Below are positions 1 to 10,781 of a stretch of DNA of 64,000 nucleotides, in pieces (the first letter of the stretch is position 1; the number at the start of each line of letters is the position of its first letter). The stretch is from Benincasa hispida (Eukaryota; Streptophyta; Magnoliopsida; Cucurbitales; Cucurbitaceae): the NCBI RefSeq assembly GCF_009727055.1, contig NW_024064356.1, positions 186,001 to 250,000 on the forward strand, given 5' to 3'. A program made the position numbers and the translations under genes. The notes under the pieces are model-generated. The model worked only from the letters and a program-made list of their open reading frames with translations. It did no database searches and was not told the DNA's origin.

Positions 1-513
1 GTTCCTAACTCATTCAGGATTGAGGTCATGTTACCTATGGTCATCCTAGTGAAGTGAAGTCTCTGTCATGAACGGTGTTATATAACAAGACGTTAACACT
101 TCGTGGTTAGGTCTTATACAAACTCTTTGTATAAGACGCCCCCACTCGCATGTCCCCAACACGAATGATCAAGATCAGACCATCTATGACATCACAACAC
201 TTGTGACCATTCTACAAGGCAGGTTGCATCTGTAACGTTACCAGGATAAGGTTTCCCTCCTATATCCATATACTACAGACCATTTCGGTTATCACTCAAG
301 ATATGATCCATTTGTATGTCACCACATACATGCTTGAGTCACATACAGATAACCAGGGATTTTATGTTTATTGGTTTGTGGTAAAGCAAATAAAACAAGC
401 AACTGAGTAAAATACAAGATGTGAAGTAAATATCATTTATTATACAACACAAGCGTTCGTACAATCTATTTACAAACTACAGGGCACAAGACTTTAGGGC
501 ATCAACCCCAACA
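1..513 (-). repeat. Ty1-copia LTR, partial, inserted in copia-2 gag
   Basis: Reverse-strand copy of the roughly 2-kb copia LTR family found at least seven times here. The LTR 5' terminus (TGTTGGGG on the minus strand) is at 513; the copy runs off the left edge. The flank at 514 continues directly as reverse gag coding text, so this LTR is an insertion in the gag of copia-2, not one of its own two LTRs. No polypurine tract abuts it, so it may be a solo LTR or the 5' LTR of another element. The target duplication partner lies outside the window. It carries the family hairpin at 113-135 (arms CTTATACAAA and TTTGTATAAG, loop CTC). Confidence 0.85.
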
Positions 514-1137
514 AAAACATTTGCCTCACCCCTTTTCCTTTCCTTACTTTTCAGTAAAGATTGGTATGTCTGCAACTTGTTGAGGAGAGTTTTAAGGGTA
601 TATTCCACTTTGTTAAGAATCACATTGCTAACAAAGTGGAGGAAGCTCTCCAGCAATGAATGTAGGTTTATGCTAACCTGAATGCACTCATAGATTCTAG
701 ACTCATTCATCTCCATTACATTGAAGTAGACCATCATGTTAAGCACATGTTCACGAACAGAGGTACCTTTCTCCATTTTGGAGTTGAAGATGTATTTTAG
801 AGCCTTATGCTTGAGCTATTCAGATTGTTGTCCGAACATCCCTCACAGGGACTTCATGATCTCACGCGCTGAGACCATGGGCTCATGTTTCTTGGCCAAC
901 AGTCACTAAGACTGGCCAGGATATAGGCTTGGGCCTTCTTCTTCACCCATGTCCATTGCTTGTACGCCTCACGAACATTTCAAGCGACGTTTGGAGTTTT
1001 AATAGGAGGACAAACCTCCATAAGGGTGAACATAAGATCCTCATGATGAGTATCGTCGTGATCATATGTTTCCAACTAGCGTAGTTATCGCCAGTTAGTT
1101 TTTCGGCACTTAGCGATGCAATAATGGTTGTAGGCAT
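514..1137 (-). pseudogene. Ty1-copia gag (UBN2-type) remnant of copia-2
   Basis: Gag nucleocapsid precursor of a Ty1-copia element, which would package element RNA in cytoplasmic particles. The minus-strand start is the ATG at 1137-1135 (MPTTIIASLSAEKLTGDNYA, the usual copia gag N-terminus, followed by SW). Further pieces in shifted frames read WVKKKAQAY and, from 776 down, a block with REHVLNMMVYFN, SLLESFLHF and YTLKTLLNKLQTY typical of UBN2 gag. There is at least one frameshift and several in-frame stops, and the C-terminal part with the zinc knuckle is beyond the LTR inserted at 513. It lies downstream of the long leader 1138-3466 and the copia-2 5' LTR, so element order is correct for a minus-strand element. 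It is non-functional as it stands. Confidence 0.85.
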
Positions 1138-3466
1138 TTTTAAATCCGTTTCTGAAAAAAAAAAAAAACTTTTATAAGGATTTTTTAAACCACATTTTAA
1201 CCAATTAGTTTTAGCAAAACAGTTACCAAGTACCCTGAATGATTAAGACTTCTATTTTGCAATGATGTCCCAGCGAGGTGGGATAAACATCACCGATGGG
1301 TGATTAGATGCCCCTTCACTAGAAATGAGACACTCTCAACCATTAGGCAGAACCAACTCTTGGAACTGAACCTAACAATCACCATTTATTTGGTCCATAA
1401 CTGTTAACCCTTAACAATTCCGCGTAAGTGTAACCCCTCGTTTTCGGCCCTAGAGTCCCGCCCTAATGCGCCCATCGTAAGGAAGAAGCAGATTAGGACA
1501 AGAGACTAAGTAACCTTATCCTATACAAGAAATCAAATAAAGAAATGCGCAAAACTGCCATCCATAGGGGGACACTCCCAGGGTACCCAAGGCGATGCGT
1601 AGAAACTTTTTTCAACCTAACGAGAGAGACCGTGGGATATGCTATCGCACTTNNNNNNNNNNNNNNNNNNNNNNNNNNNNNNNNNNNNNNNNNNNNNNNN
1701 NNNNNNNNNNNNNNNNNNNNNNNNNNNNNNNNNNNNNNNNNNNNNNNNNNNNNNNNNNNNNNNNNNNNNNNNNNNNNNNNNNNNNNNNNNNNAGGTCTCA
1801 CGGTGTGGATAATTAAAGGGAGAAACGCGAGAGGGTTAAATGAAGCATCAAATGCCCCAAGTACCTCCCACTTAATATTCTACCTAGAGGTTCATTAACC
1901 TAGACAATTTGGCTACTAATTTTAGTCTAAGTCATTTTTAATCCGCTCAAAAATAACTTTTGTCTTTGAAAATGAAACAAGTTCAAGTAGTCACATTAAA
2001 CTCTTTAATGGTCTGTCCTTAATCTTGTATGCATGCATCAAATCTATCTAACTCACCTTTCCAGGTAGGTTCCTAGGTAGGGGTATTCCGTTTCCGTCAC
2101 CTTAAAAACCCTAGCCTAGAAAGAACCTGTCTTAGATAAAAGGTCCCTTATAGATAGATTTGCTACACTTTAACCTTTTATTAGTCAATTTAATCATATT
2201 AAACTGATAAAAGGATTAAAGCCTAAGGTTGCTAATCATATTAGAATCGAGATCTTAAGTCTATCTCATCCAAGTTTTAAAACAATTTTAAAATCAAGAT
2301 TTAAACCTAAGTTAGCATGCATATCTTTCTTATCGATTTTAGTTCTAATTTCTTTATAACCCTTATAAAAGAAACAACTAAAAACATACATTGTCACACA
2401 ACTAGGTATTTATAATGCTTATAAATTTAACCTATGTTTCATGCTTCATGCAATGTCCAGTCATTACTATACATAACTTTTATATGCAAGTAACAACCAA
2501 GCGCACATGCTTTCCATACACCCTTATACTATAACATTTATAATATAAAGATGATGCATGTCAATGCTTTATGCATATATAAATATAACTCTTATATTAT
2601 ATGATACATGAGCAATCTCTTACGTAATTTATATCATGCTTCTCTAAATCATAACATTTATAATAAAGAGATGATTCATGAAAAATGCATAACCTAAGGT
2701 GGGATTTTTCTATATGGCATACCATATGACAGATAAATATACACATCCTATGTATATAACACAGATTAATGGACCGAGATGAACCATGTCTAAAAATCGG
2801 AATGAAAAAACTCTATCTATTACATTTTTCCACTGACCAAACCAGTTCAGTCTTGAACCACCAGGCGAAGCTCCCATTATTTAGTAAACGCTCACCAGGT
2901 AAACAATCGTGTAGCGCACAAGATGATAACACGCGGATGCTAAACGATAATTTAGACGACAACAAAGTCGCATAGCTCGATCGTCTAGGCGATCACTTAT
3001 CACATGAAAGGTAAACGATTTACTCCACGGTCGTATAGTCAGTAACTAAGTGATAAAGCTTGCTAAGCTATGCAATTGTCTAGTGCGCGCGGGAAAAATA
3101 GCTCCCGAGTATCCAATACTCAACGATCGTCTACCTCATAGTTTATATGGCCCGATCAATACTTGGTCTTCTTCATCTTCGAAGAACAACAACCCTTGCT
3201 ACGAAGCTTCTTCACAAATGACTCACATACTCAAACTCTTTGAAATTACAAACTCGATAGCAGTTAATATGCCCAAAAACGCAGGGGCCTTTACAATTAA
3301 CTTCAAAAATGTAAAAGAATTTAAACAATCTGAGGCTTCATCCCAGAAACTCCATTAATCCCACACATCCACAAATGATTTAACGATTAAACGGAAAGTA
3401 GACATGCTTCACCCATCGAGAATGTAAATGTAATTCTTTGCATCAATGAATTTGGAATATCAGAAA
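1138..3466 (-). other. Long 5' leader of copia-2
   Basis: A 2.3-kb untranslated leader between the primer binding site and gag, AT-rich with no supported coding. It includes a 140-base gap. The part 2041-2160 is homologous on the opposite strand to 51220-51300 (shared text AAGGGACCTTTTATCTAAG and GGAACACCCCTAC-like), and 2330-2620 to 50860-51040, so the same leader type is present in the LTR-leader chimera within CACTA-1. The segment 2885-3145, next to the primer binding site, carries a cluster of ACGATCGT-like palindromes like those in the LTRs. Confidence 0.65.
1653..1792. other. Assembly gap, 140 N
   Basis: Run of undetermined bases inside the copia-2 leader. Reading frames spanning it are artefacts. 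The flanks contain GAGACCGTGGG on the left and GGTCTCACGGTG on the right, so the hidden sequence may be repetitive. Confidence 1.
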
Positions 3467-3482
3467 CCTGACTTTGATACCA
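3467..3482 (-). other. Primer binding site of copia-2 (initiator tRNA-Met type)
   Basis: On the minus strand the LTR end TTCCTTCA is followed by AT and then TGGTATCAAAGTCAGG. TGGTATCA is the classical Ty1-copia site complementary to the 3' end of initiator tRNA-Met, where minus-strand cDNA synthesis starts. Its position fixes the LTR at 3485-5594 as the 5' LTR. Confidence 0.85.
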
Positions 3483-3484
3483 AT

Positions 3485-5594
3485 TGAAGGAACTCTTATA
3501 CAAGAGTACCTCTGAGCGGAAACAGATCTTTCTAAAGACATTGTGAAAAAATTACCACATTTGCATTCAAACATATAGATATGCATCATACTATAAATTA
3601 CCGACATATTTTAAGATTAAATAACAAGAGAATAAGAAAAGTTACCAGTCGAAGAACCTTTCTTCATAGCAAAATCTTGCTCTCTCCAAGGGAACAGGCT
3701 CCTCTCGCTCTCACTGAAACGTCAAGCCAATCGTTCAGCAAACCACCAGTCGTCTACCACGAACGGCCTCCACACATACAGAATGATGGGGACGACATCA
3801 CCACTTAGAACCCTCAGTATTCTCGATGTGAGAATCCAAAGAATGGGCTCTATTGGGATTTGGTAGAGAGGAGAAGGAATGAATATCGTATACAATGATC
3901 AAGCAAGTGGGAGAAGACTTAATCTATCGTATAGACAAAATGCTTGATCATTTAGGTGAAGTACACGACCGTGTAGGAAATAAGTAGCGATCGTCCATTT
4001 GATCGTTTAGTAAAGCTCGGGTGCTATATGATTGTTTAGTAAAATGTAACGATCGTTTAGAAGATGGCGTGCGCGTGTATGCGATCATGTAGTAAATTCA
4101 AGTTATCGTATAGTCTGTGATTTTACTAAGCGATAGGCAGCACACTTCACTTGAGCGAATTCGGTGATCCCTTGCAAAATGAAAACGATTTTCATTTTAT
4201 TCTTCAGTTAAGAAAACTGATTGGAACTTCCCACTAACGCACGGTTACGGAGAAAACGATATCCAATTATCCTATAAATGTCAAAATAAAATAATAAATA
4301 TAATCATATTATATTCATTGACCTATAGTTTAATATCACATATAAACCATAGTGTTTTCTCCTCCACTACATATAAATCATATTTATATCCATTTTCCTC
4401 CAATTAATGTATCTCATACATAAAGCCAATCATATCATATATAATTAACCAATTCAATTATATCATATATAATCGAACTCCCTCTTGTCACTTTGAACAT
4501 TTCAAACTAACCCAAAAACTGATTCTCAACTTGAATCCATTGAGCTACCGAGGGGACCTTATGGACCTATGGCTCAAACCTCCAATGGTATGTGAATAGC
4601 TGACTAAACTCTTTAACCACGAGATCCACTATCTGTTAACTGTCAGACATTCCACTAAAGACCGATAGTTGAGCTCTCCTTACCACAGATATATTTCTGT
4701 GTCCTTGAGATTTAACCAATCAATAATACGATAGCTCTTCACAGATGCTCGTAAGTACAATTAGGCCAATTTATCATTTTTTCCCTGTAGTTACATCTAA
4801 CTTCTTAACCACTGATCCTTCTAATGAACAATACAACATAGTCCCACTATGTGTGGACACCTCTCGGGCCATGAGAAGGTGTATGGTGCCACATCGTTCA
4901 ATCCCCAAGATCAGCCCTTAAGGGAGCAATCAATCTACTTACCCCTGCTTTGGGAATGAGTGAATTCCATTTTGTGTAGCTGAGTTCTCAGCTCCCAAAT
5001 CAGACGAATCTCCAAAGTGGTAGGTTTGAGTCGGGACCTGGCCACGTACCCATGCAAATCAAAAGACCGCCCTCAAAGATAGAAGTTCTCAACTCACTCA
5101 GAATTGAGGTCATGTTACCTATGGTCATCCTAGTGAAGTGAAGTCTCTGTCATGAACGATGTTATATAACAAGATGTTAACATTTTATGGTCAGGTCTTA
5201 TACAAACTCTTTGTATAGGATGCCCCCACTCACACGTCCCCACATGAATGACCAGGATTAGACCATCTGTAGCAAAACATAACACTTGTAACTATTCTAC
5301 AATGAGAGCCGCATCCGTAGCGTTACCAGGATAAGTTTTCCCTCCTATATTCATATACTACAAAACATTTTGGTTATCACTTAAGACATGATCCACTTGT
5401 ATGTCACCATATACATGCTTAACTTACATAATGAAAATGAGGATTTTAGTTTATTGGTTTATAGTAAATCAAATAAAACATCTAATGTTCAAAGACAAGT
5501 AGTGAAAAAAATATCATATATTATACATCACAAGCGTTCGTACGAAACTGTGTTTACAAACTACAAGACACGAGAGTTTAGGACATCATCAACA
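3485..5594 (-). repeat. Copia-2 5' LTR
   Basis: Full 2.1-kb LTR, minus strand, from TGTTGATG (5' end at 5594) to CCTTCA (3' end at 3485). The 3' end is defined by the adjacent primer binding site. It shares blocks with the other copies, e.g. the hairpin near 5200-5222, the TTATCCTGGTAACGCTACGG-like block near 5310-5335 and the terminal CCGCTCAGAGGTACTC-like text. The region 3880-4145 holds a dense array of ACGATCGT-like palindromes separated by TTTAGTAAA-like spacers. Sequence right of 5594 is the coding strand of copia-1, so this is the right end of the copia-2 insertion; its left end is outside the window. Confidence 0.9.
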
Positions 5595-6242
5595 GATTTC
5601 TTTAAAGTATCTGATTCAGTGTAAATATACTCTTAATTTATAATTGAATAAAGTATTTATTCATAAAGATGGAGTTGAGATATGTTCAGCAAAATTGGAA
5701 AATAACTTGTATGTGCTAAGTAGAAACAAGTTCCCTTCATAACATAGAGATGTTTAAAACTGTCGTTACTCAAAATAAACGACAAAAGATTTCTTCTAAA
5801 GAAAATGCCCAGCTTTGGCACCTTCGATTAGGGCACATCAATCTCAATAGGATTGAGAGGTTAGTGAAGAATGGACTTCTAAGCGAGTTAGAAGAAAATT
5901 CTTTATCCGTGTGTGAATCTTGCCTTGAAGGCAAGATGACTAAAAGACCTTTTACTAGAAAAGGTTATCGAGCCAAAGAGCCTCTAAAGTTAATGCATTC
6001 AGACCATTAGGGTCCGATGAATGTGTGAGCCAGGGGAGGCTATGAGTATTTCACCACTTTTACTGATGATTACTCTCGGTATGAGTATGTTTATTTGATG
6101 CAACGAAAGTCTTAATCCTTTGAAAAGTTCAGAGAGTTCAAGGCTGAAGTTAAAAATGCATTGGATAGATGGATTAAAACACATCGATAGAATCGGGATG
6201 GAGTGTTTTTGGATTCGGAGTTCCAGAACTATATGATAGAAC
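5595..6242 (+). pseudogene. Copia-1 pol, GAG-pre-integrase and integrase N-terminus
   Basis: Forward Ty1-copia polyprotein fragment. From about 5640 it reads KVFIHKDGVEICSAKLEN and LYVL, the segment after protease. The HHCC-type GAG-pre-integrase domain follows (LWHLRLGHINLNRIERLVK, then CESCLEGKMTKRPF, positions 5813-5965). The integrase core begins at HSDH near 5995 and continues in frame with stops (GPMNV, ARGGYEYFTTFTDDYSRYEY). Protease, gag and the 5' LTR must lie left of the copia-2 insertion, outside the window. The integrase is cut at 6242 by a solo LTR and resumes at 8320. Non-functional. Confidence 0.9.
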
Positions 6243-8319
6243 TGTTGGGGTTTGTGCCCTAAAGTCTCGTGTCCTGTAGTTTGTAAACACATTTTATATG
6301 AACGCTTGTGATGTATAATATATGATATCTACTTCACTTCTTGACTTTGCACATTTAGATGTTTTATTTACTTTACCACAAACCTATAAACTTAAAATTT
6401 CTGGTTGTATTTATGTAACTTAAGCATGTATGTAGTGACATACAAGTGGATCATGTCTTAAGTGATAACCAAAATGATCTGTAGTATATGGATATATGAA
6501 GGAAACCTTATCCTGGTAACACTACGAACGTGGCTCACTTTGTCATAAATGATCTGATCCTGATCATTCGTGTAGGGGACATATGAGCAGGAGCGTCCTA
6601 TACAGAGAGTTTGTATAAGACCTGACCACGAAGTGTTAACGTCTCGTCATATAACTCTGTTCATCATGGAGACTTCACTTCACTAAGATGACCATAGGTA
6701 ACATGACCTCAATCCTGAATGAGTTGGGAACTCCTGCCATTGAGGGTGGTCCTTTGATTTGCATGGGTACGAGTGCTAGAGCGCCGACTCAAACCTACCA
6801 CTTTCGGGATTTGTCTGATTTGGGAGCTGGGAACCCAGCTTCACAAGATGGAGTTCACTCCTTCCCCGAAGCAAGTAAGTAGATAGATTTCTCCCTTAAA
6901 GGCTGATCTCGGGGCTTGAACAATGTGGTGCCACACACCTTCTCATGGCCTGAGAGGTGTTCACATATAGTAGGATTATGTTGTATTGTTCATTAGAGGG
7001 ATCAGTGATACTTAAGGAGTAAGATGTAACTATAGGGGAAAAACGGTAAATTGGTCCAGCTGTACTTCTGAGCATCTGTTAAGGGTCATTGTACTGATGA
7101 TTGGTTATATCCAATAGACATAGAAATATATCTATGGTAAGAAGAGTTCAGCTATCAGTCTTTAGTGGAATGCCTAATAGTTAACGGATGGTGGATATCG
7201 TGGCTAAAGAGTTTAGTCAGTTATTCACGTACCGTTGGAGCTTCGAGCCATAGGTCCATAAGGTCCCCTTGGTAGCTTGGATATAAGTTGAGAATCAGTT
7301 TTTGGGTCAATTTGAAATGTTCAAATTGACAAGTGAGAGTTCGATTATATATGATATAATTGAACTAGTTAATTATCAATGATATAATTGACTTTATATA
7401 TGAGATTCATTAATTTGAAGGAAATTGGATATAAATATAATTTATATCTAGTGGAGGAAAAATACTATGGTTAATATATGATATTAAGCCATAGGTTATG
7501 ATATAATGAGATTATATTTATTATTTATTAATTGGACAATTATGGGATAATTGGCCCATGTCTCTTCTGTTTTCGTAACGGATGAGTAAGATGAAGAATT
7601 ACTTTGAGATGCTTAAATAGCTCATGGTGTATTAAGCATAAGAGATAGCGTTTAAGTGTTTCATCGCTTAGTAAAAATCAGAGCCTATACAATAGTGCTG
7701 AATGATCGCTTAACGTTTACGCTCGTGTGCGCCTTGTACTAAACGATCGCTTGTCTTTTATTAAACAATCCTTTAGTGCCCGAGCTTTATTAAACAATCA
7801 TATAGACAACCGCTTAGCTTTTCCTACACGATCATTTAGACAATCGCTTACCTTTTCCTACATGATCGTATACTTCACCTAAACGATCAAGCATTTTGTC
7901 TATACGATAGACGAGTCTTCCTCCCACTTGTTTGATAGTTGTATACGATCTCTTCACCTCCTCCTCTCTACAAAATCCAAACAAGGCCCTCCCTTTGGAT
8001 TCTCACTTCGAGAATACTGAGGGCTCTGAGTGGTGGTGTCGTCCCTGTTTCCTTCTGTTCATGTGGAGACTGTTCGTGGTAGATGATTGGGGTTGTTAAA
8101 CGATAGCTTGTCGTTCTAGCAAAATCGAGATTTGTTGTGAAGAAAAGTCTTCAGTTGGTATGATCTCTCGGTCTCTTATTTATTGATCCTTTAAGCATGC
8201 TAGTAATGTAGCTTTACAATGCATATCTGTATGTTTGAATGTATATGTAGAAATTTTATCACAATGAATTGGAAAGATTTGCTTCTGCTCATAGGTACTC
8301 TAGAATAAGAGTTCCTTCA
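6243..8319 (+). repeat. Solo Ty1-copia LTR in copia-1 integrase
   Basis: A 2077-bp LTR from TGTTGGGG to TTCCTTCA, flanked by a perfect 5-bp target duplication AGAAC (6238-6242 and 8320-8324). The integrase reading frame is continuous across it once the LTR and one duplication copy are ignored (…YMIE then HGI…). There is no internal region, so it is what remains after recombination between the two LTRs of an inserted element. The ACGATCGT-like array lies at 7655-7925 and the family hairpin at about 6597-6622. Confidence 0.95.
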
Positions 8320-8785
8320 AGAACATGGAATCGTTTCCCAACTCTCGACGCTAGGTACACCTCAGTAGAATGGTGTAGCGGAGAGGAGAAATAGAACTTT
8401 GTTGTATATGGTTCAGTCGATGATGAGGTATGCTTCCTTATGGGACTTGTTTTGGGGTTTTGTAGTGGAGACTGCAGTGTATATCCTCAACTATGTTCCT
8501 TTCAAGAGTGTTGCAAGAACACCTTTGGAGTTGTGGAATGGGCGTAAAGCTAGTTTGCGTCCCTTTTGCACATGAGGTTCCCCAGCACATGTGCTTGAAG
8601 CTAATCCAAAGAAATTGAAACCACGGTCAAGGTTATGCCTCTTTGTAGGCTACCCCAAAGGTACACGAGGGGGTTACTTTTATGATCCTACAGAAAACAG
8701 AGTGTGTTTCTACGAATGCTACTTTCCTAGATGAGGATCATATTTGGCAGCACAATCCACATAGTAGATCATATTACATGAACTT
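8320..8785 (+). pseudogene. Copia-1 pol, integrase C-terminal half
   Basis: Continuation of the integrase core: EHGIVSQLSTLGTPQ, a stop at 8366-8368 in the conserved PQQNG block, then NGVAERRNRTLL with the catalytic Glu of the DDE triad. It continues through ETAVYILNYVPFKSV, TPLELWNGRK, LCLFVGYPKGTRGGYFYDP and ECYFPR, all standard copia integrase C-terminal landmarks. It ends where element D is inserted at 8786. RT resumes beyond D at 16307. Confidence 0.9.
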
Positions 8786-10781
8786 TGATGATCAGAATTT
8801 GGAAAGCAATTATGTGATGTATGTCTTAAGCTATGCGTTTATACCCATGCGTCGATGGTCATGCGTTGGAATGGAAAGTATGCGTTAATCTCGTATGCAA
8901 TGACCATGCGTTCCTATCACAAGTTTTCTTGTGCTCTCATCAAGTACAATGAGTTCGCAAGTTTCTCGGGTGATCCGAGGTTGAACTGTGGGACTTGTAG
9001 CTAAATATCATGAAGTAATGCGTTTTCTGCGAAGAATAAAAGAATGTTAAGGGTTATGGCTATGCGCTACTCCTACTTCTATCTAACAGATTAAGCAGTG
9101 GAAGTATGACGAGGAGAGGTAGAGACATGGCAACTGTTAACGCATAGTAAAATGCATGGGAAAATAGATGAAATGGCGATGATGTCTTCACCGCAATACT
9201 AAGCTTGACCGCAAGGGTAACCCTAGCCAACGTATGCTATGCGATCGTGCTATACACACTTGATGTAGATTCATGCGGTGTATATGCGATAGTGTTGAGA
9301 GGCCTTATTTCTAAGTCTCTATTCCCGCTCACGTGCTCTCACACATAAGCAAGATGACCACATACCACCATATCCTACTTAAAGGGTGTATACGCTGTGT
9401 AGTAGTAAACGGAGCTTATTTCTAAGTCCCCATTATTTCTTATGCGATCCAATCTGCTCTCCAGAGTCTCCATTTGGATTTTAGACTACTCTCTCGAGTA
9501 TGCCTAAATGATGAATGATGCGGTCATAAGACAAGGTAATCACATAAAACATGGTTAAAGTAAGATTATTCCTATCTCTAGTGAACACTTGCTTACATTG
9601 CTTAAGCGATCAACTACTTACCCTCTCGAGCAATTGGTTGCTGCTGACTCTCCTCATAGACAAACATTGCGTCCACTTATAGACAAACGTTACTACAGCT
9701 TCACACTAAGCAAATAGGATTTTCTCACAATACCCGCGCAACGCACACCTCCCGGTGGTTTGCTACATGCTTCATATGTCTATGTCGTATGATTAAGTAT
9801 GCGATACTCTAGCAGTCTTACTTAGTAATGCAATGAAAGTAAAGGATGCTAAGTGAATGAAGATGGAGATGGAATCAAAGAAAAATATAGAAATGCATTG
9901 ACCATTGGAACTTCTTGATCTCTTAAGCCACAATGTAATACAATAAAAGGAAAGAAGAGAAATGGAAGGCAGCTAGAAGCAATGTCTTGCTTCCAGCAGA
10001 TGTGTGTCAAGGCTGCCGGTGGTGCCATGAATGGACGGTGGAGTAGACTCTCTCGAGCTCTAACTCCAGCGAAGGCTCCGATCGTTACTCGGAATGGTTG
10101 AGGGGGGATGAAGAACTCTCAAGACTATCTTCTCACGCTTTGGTCTGGATCACAAGGATCTGCCCTCAGGTAGAAACCTGGACACCTTCAGGTAGAAAAC
10201 CTTGGATGATATGAAATTATGCTCTAAGGCTTTTATTTATAGAGCTTGATCGTCGACAACATTAATGGCCTTGCTCTGAATCTAACACTCGCGGCGTGAT
10301 GGTCCTTTTCTGAATCTCTGCTGCTAACGGCATGGTACGTGAAATGTCAACATCACCTTTTGACACTCCCGAGGTATGCGTTCATACTTGGTTTCCGAAG
10401 TGTCAACGCATTCCACCACCCTTGCGTTCATCCCTCTATTATGGTTATTACTCTTAGCCGTAATCTCCCTACGATGACTGCATTCGCTTGATCGCCGCAA
10501 CACCCATGCGATCACCACATGCGATCGTCTTCACTATAGCCTTGCTTCCGCGCATGCGATCGACTTTTGCGTTTGCTACAAAAATAAACAATTGAACGCA
10601 TAAAAAATAAACAATTGAACGTATAATAACGCATAAAAGTGGGTTAGCCGAGATTCTTAATGTCGATCGATGCAAACTCGTTTTCTCATGAATCCTTAGT
10701 ATAATCGCCGCATATTCTACTTAACAGCCCTCATAATTCTAAATAAAAGACTTACATAACGTACATTTTTGTCTGTCATCA
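8786..10781 (-). repeat. Element D 3' LTR
   Basis: An LTR of 1996 bp; on the minus strand it starts TGATGACAGAC after the polypurine tract and ends CTGATCATCA. It matches the right LTR 12287-16306 closely by eye over long blocks (e.g. around 9440-9640 against 12940-13130), apart from the nested solo LTR. It contains the U5-like line GTCCCACAGTTCAACCTCGG near 8970-8995, related to the AGTTCGACCCTGG line in elements A and B, and a TATA box at 10234-10241. Confidence 0.9.
10234..10241 (-). promoter_or_regulatory. TATA box in element D 3' LTR
   Basis: TATAAATA on the minus strand, within the text AGCTCTATAAATAAAAGCC. The same box in the right LTR is at 13735-13742. It is the likely Pol II core promoter of the element. 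Confidence 0.6.

Noticed and set aside
1493..1898. ORFs of about 70-117 codons spanning 1653-1792
   Set aside because: They owe their length to the run of N and fall in an untranslated leader.
3880..4145. CRISPR-like array
   Set aside because: Words are short, degenerate and palindromic with irregular similar spacers; the context is a plant LTR.
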